DNA from: Botryococcus braunii
Lineage: Eukaryota > Chlorophyta > Trebouxiophyceae
Reading direction: 5' to 3'
DNA length: 10,000 nt
NCBI GenBank assembly: GCA_002005505.1
Contig: KV908460.1
Span: 45,001 to 55,000 of the forward strand
Shown here piece by piece: positions 8,208 to 10,000 of the stretch (position 1 is its first letter; the number at the start of each line of letters is the position of its first letter). Under the pieces are notes generated by a model. It made no database searches. It saw only the letters and a program-made list of their open reading frames with translations, and was not told the DNA's origin. Made by a program: the position numbers and the translations under genes.

Positions 8208-8563
8208 CTGCTGTAATTTGGAGGAGCTGTTGCCGCCAGGCAATGCACAGGGCATGCGAGAGTGCTCATGAATAAGCAAGTCCCAACGATGCTCCTCAGG
8301 AGGTGGCGATGGTGCCAAAACCCCTCATCTTCCACAACTCCGACATTGGCACTCTTTAAGTTTTGGTAGAAATGAGCATCATCTCCGAGATTCCCTCGTG
8401 AACTGGCGGCAGACACGTGTGCATGGCGCAAACGAGCGAATACCCCCGACTTTGGCCCGCAAGTACCGAAGTCTGGAAAATCCAAACACCTTTTATGGAT
8501 GTGTAATGGTAAATTGCACTGTCTAATCCCGGTTGAGGAGCCCAAATGCTGCCAAGAGCTCAT
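8208..8563 (-). CDS. weak exon candidate ending at a strong donor
   Basis: A 119-codon frame from ATG 8563 runs to a stop that overlaps a strong donor, CAG|GTAATA (8208/8207). The protein (MSSWQHLGSSTGIRQ and onward, His- and Cys-containing) matches nothing I know. In the ATG frame the donor is phase 2, whereas the acceptor at 7045 needs phase 1. A different frame reading HALCIAWRQQLLQITA, open only over the last 60 bases or so, does leave at phase 1. So the donor may be real even if this frame is not. Confidence 0.2.
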
Positions 8564-8746
8564 GTTGGTCCGTTGACGTTGCGATCACATCGTAGAAGAC
8601 GTCGATCGAAAGATAAGAAATGAATCCTGAGAAACGGAGCAAAATCTAGATTGTAAGGTTTCATTGATGAAAGATATGAATGGTCTGAACGTAAAGGCGT
8701 TTCATTTGCAGCTCGTGCACGCTCGCCAATACACGATACACTTCTT

Positions 8747-8807
8747 CTCACGACTTGTCAGTCACGACGATACACTATGACAAATATTGCAAGGAAACAG
8801 TCGTGAG
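8747..8807. repeat. nested inverted repeat CTCACGAC / GTCGTGAG
   Basis: CTCACGAC (8747-8754) is the reverse complement of GTCGTGAG (8800-8807). Just inside, TTGTCA (8755-8760) pairs with TGACAA (8778-8783). A direct copy of TCACGAC also lies at 8762-8768. The pairing is asymmetric and moderate. Confidence 0.45.
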
Positions 8808-8873
8808 CTCTAGCCACTGATAAGCGATGTTGATTCCCCCCTTTACAACAGTGCTACGCCCTGGATCTGCAGC

Positions 8874-8898
8874 ACCGAGTCGGTGTCACCGACTCGGT
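8874..8898. repeat. 11-bp perfect inverted repeat of near-palindromic arms
   Basis: ACCGAGTCGGT (8874-8884) and ACCGACTCGGT (8888-8898) are exact reverse complements separated by GTC. Each arm is itself a palindrome around one central base (ACCGA/TCGGT), so the DNA can form one long stem or two small ones. A related word, CACCGAGTCGGG, occurs at 291-302. Confidence 0.8.
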
Positions 8899-9083
8899 AG
8901 ATATGTAGCTCGCTACGCGAAGGTACCGTCGGTACGGGACCATGCTCGAACTTCAGGGCCTGAACGGGACTCTAATCGTATTCCAAGCGTGTCCGGCTCG
9001 CATGGTTTAACAGGTCCGCGCTTCTTCGCTTTTGCGAGTCAATGCTAGCAAGGACGTCAATGCAGTGGGGGATGCTTACATAC

Positions 9084-9546
9084 ATGACCATCTACAGCAT
9101 ACAGGAAGAGAAGCCTTCCCATGAGCGTCTACTGTAGGAAGTTGCATTCTGCGAGTCTGGACAGGCGAAGTCACAGTGCAGAGTGGTACAGTTTTGGGTA
9201 TTGCGATCTTCGTTAGATGGTGAGTTCTGTGCAATGTCGGCAGCTTTGATAGTTCTAGCTTCAGCTGCGTTCGCTTGGAATTCCTCCTTTTGTCCTTTGT
9301 GTTTCCGTGTGCCAGTTGTACGGGCAGGTTGGGGGTCGAAGTCACCTTTCGAAGGCTTGGGCGTTCTGCATGGGTTCTTGGACCGTTAACCATTTTGCTA
9401 TCTGTATTAAGAGGATTGAAGGTTGAGGTGACGGTGACACTCGACTTTTTGTGGGAAGTCTGCAGTCCGCCCTGGCTTGTTAAAGGGTCAATCATGGAGA
9501 ATGTGATTGGTCCAGTAACTAGGGCCTCTGGGATTGCCTTTGTCAC
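9084..9546 (-). CDS. weak exon candidate, Ser/Thr/Lys/Arg-rich, function unknown
   Basis: A minus frame of about 156 codons is open in DNA of moderate G+C, longer than I would expect by chance there. It has no ATG start (GTG at 9546), so it would have to be an internal exon. It ends near a strong donor sequence, GTATGTAAG (9083-9075), in phase 1. The product is basic and Ser/Thr-rich with words such as RPSLRKVTSTPNLP and DKRRNSKRTQ, which suggests a disordered region. A 93-codon plus frame (9275-9556) overlaps it. No family is recognised. Confidence 0.25.
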
Positions 9547-9937
9547 TAATGCTTAGCAGATAAAGAGTGGGATGGGCCGATTTACCATGAGATTCTGGGG
9601 GCCGAAGGGTGCGAAAGTTGGAGGAAGCGGTACCGATCTCTGCGTCCGCTGCTCGAAATAGATCAGCACAGGTGCTGCCTCGGCCATGCTAGCATCTCAT
9701 ATATATGTAAATGGGGAGTTGGCGATACTTTTAAAAGGACTTATAGACTTCACAGGCGCCGTGATGCTGCCACTTTCTTTGTTTCGTCTGTTTTAACTGC
9801 AGAATTAAGGATTTGCATCCAGGACCAGCCGCCAAGGCTATGTTTTGCAGAGAAATAGATCTTGTACATCAACGATCGTTATGTCATTGTTTTATACCGT
9901 GCAGGCTTGATAGATACATGGCTATGCCAGTACATAC
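9547..9937. other. no gene recognised; possible intron
   Basis: A+T-richer DNA with a TATATATG run near 9701. A plausible plus-strand acceptor (TTTTATACCGTGCAG, ending 9904) and a minus-strand donor (GTATGT, 9937-9932) both lie at its right end, so it reads as intron or flank from either side. Confidence 0.35.
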
Positions 9938-10000
9938 TCCTCCTCGTCCCCGAGCCCCTGGCGCGCCACGTCTACCTGGTGGAGGACCTCCTCGTGCACA
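9938..10000 (-). CDS. partial exon, RGG-type Arg/Gly-rich tail
   Basis: Read leftward from the window edge, one frame gives ARGGPPPGRRGAPGARGRGG and ends in phase 0 at GGA|GTATGT (9938/9937). RGG/RG tails are typical of RNA-binding proteins such as Sm-class, GAR1 and fibrillarin proteins, but 21 residues cannot choose among them. Two plus-strand readings compete: an ATG at 9918 giving MAMPVHTPPRPRAPG, and an ATG-less frame open from 9859 giving YILLLVPEPLARHVYLVED with high G+C third positions. The sequence beyond the edge decides. Confidence 0.3.

Larger units (their letters stand above)
8564..9083. other. no gene recognised; inverted repeats
   Basis: No coding region is supported. The segment is rich in CG-containing palindromic words and contains the two inverted repeats listed separately, plus GTACCGTCGGTAC (8922-8934), a 6-bp-arm palindrome. 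A 73-codon plus frame at 8827-9048 has no motif. Confidence 0.35.

Noticed and set aside
8873..8886. GCACCGAGTCGGTG matches the well-known 3' hairpin of the Streptococcus pyogenes tracrRNA/guide scaffold.
   Set aside because: Only about 14 bases match, inside a local inverted repeat that explains them. There is no anti-repeat, no CRISPR array and no Cas gene, and the DNA looks eukaryotic.

Overview
This window looks like nuclear DNA of a eukaryote. It has no prokaryotic gene packing, ribosome binding sites or operons. It carries five long dinucleotide microsatellite blocks, two G+C-rich stretches with very long low-complexity reading frames on the minus strand, and several phase-compatible GT-AG splice signals. 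CpG is common outside the microsatellites, which argues against a vertebrate. A telo-box-like AAACCCTAA motif and the general texture lean towards a plant or streptophyte alga. That is a weak guess: no marker gene is present and no protein here belongs to a family I recognise.

Layout. 1-1011: non-coding DNA with short degenerate direct repeats and a 12-bp inverted repeat. 1012-1210: compound GT/GC/GCGT microsatellite. 1632-1761: two related G+C-rich hairpins. 1989-7044: my best reading is one split gene (or a few related genes) on the minus strand, entered from the right. Candidate exons in transcript order are 7044-6713, 6472-6125 (problematic), 6081-5065, 4433-4304 and 3511-1989. The 6713/6472, 5065/4433 and 4304/3511 junctions all keep the reading frame. 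The intervening DNA holds the CA/GT microsatellites. The predicted protein is disordered and built of tandem repeats: a decapeptide LPIQAPEMPG, an 11-residue ASVQPDERAQD-type repeat, and a recurrent (D/E)PDQA motif found in both large exons. No enzyme domain or membrane pump is visible.

5919-6470 is a 30-bp minisatellite of about 17 units. Its left part keeps a strict multiple-of-three register inside the open frame. Its right part has 28-, 29- and 31-bp units and in-frame stops just beyond, so coding probably ends or is broken there. 7299-7622 is a long polypyrimidine/CT/CA block followed by a palindromic GT-rich tail. 7623-10000 has more even composition, with weak exon candidates on the minus strand (8563-8208, 9546-9084, 10000-9938) and a striking 11-bp inverted repeat at 8874-8898. 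I saw no RNA gene, CRISPR array or recognisable transposon.

All gene models here are inferences from open frames and splice consensus only. Transcript data would settle them.
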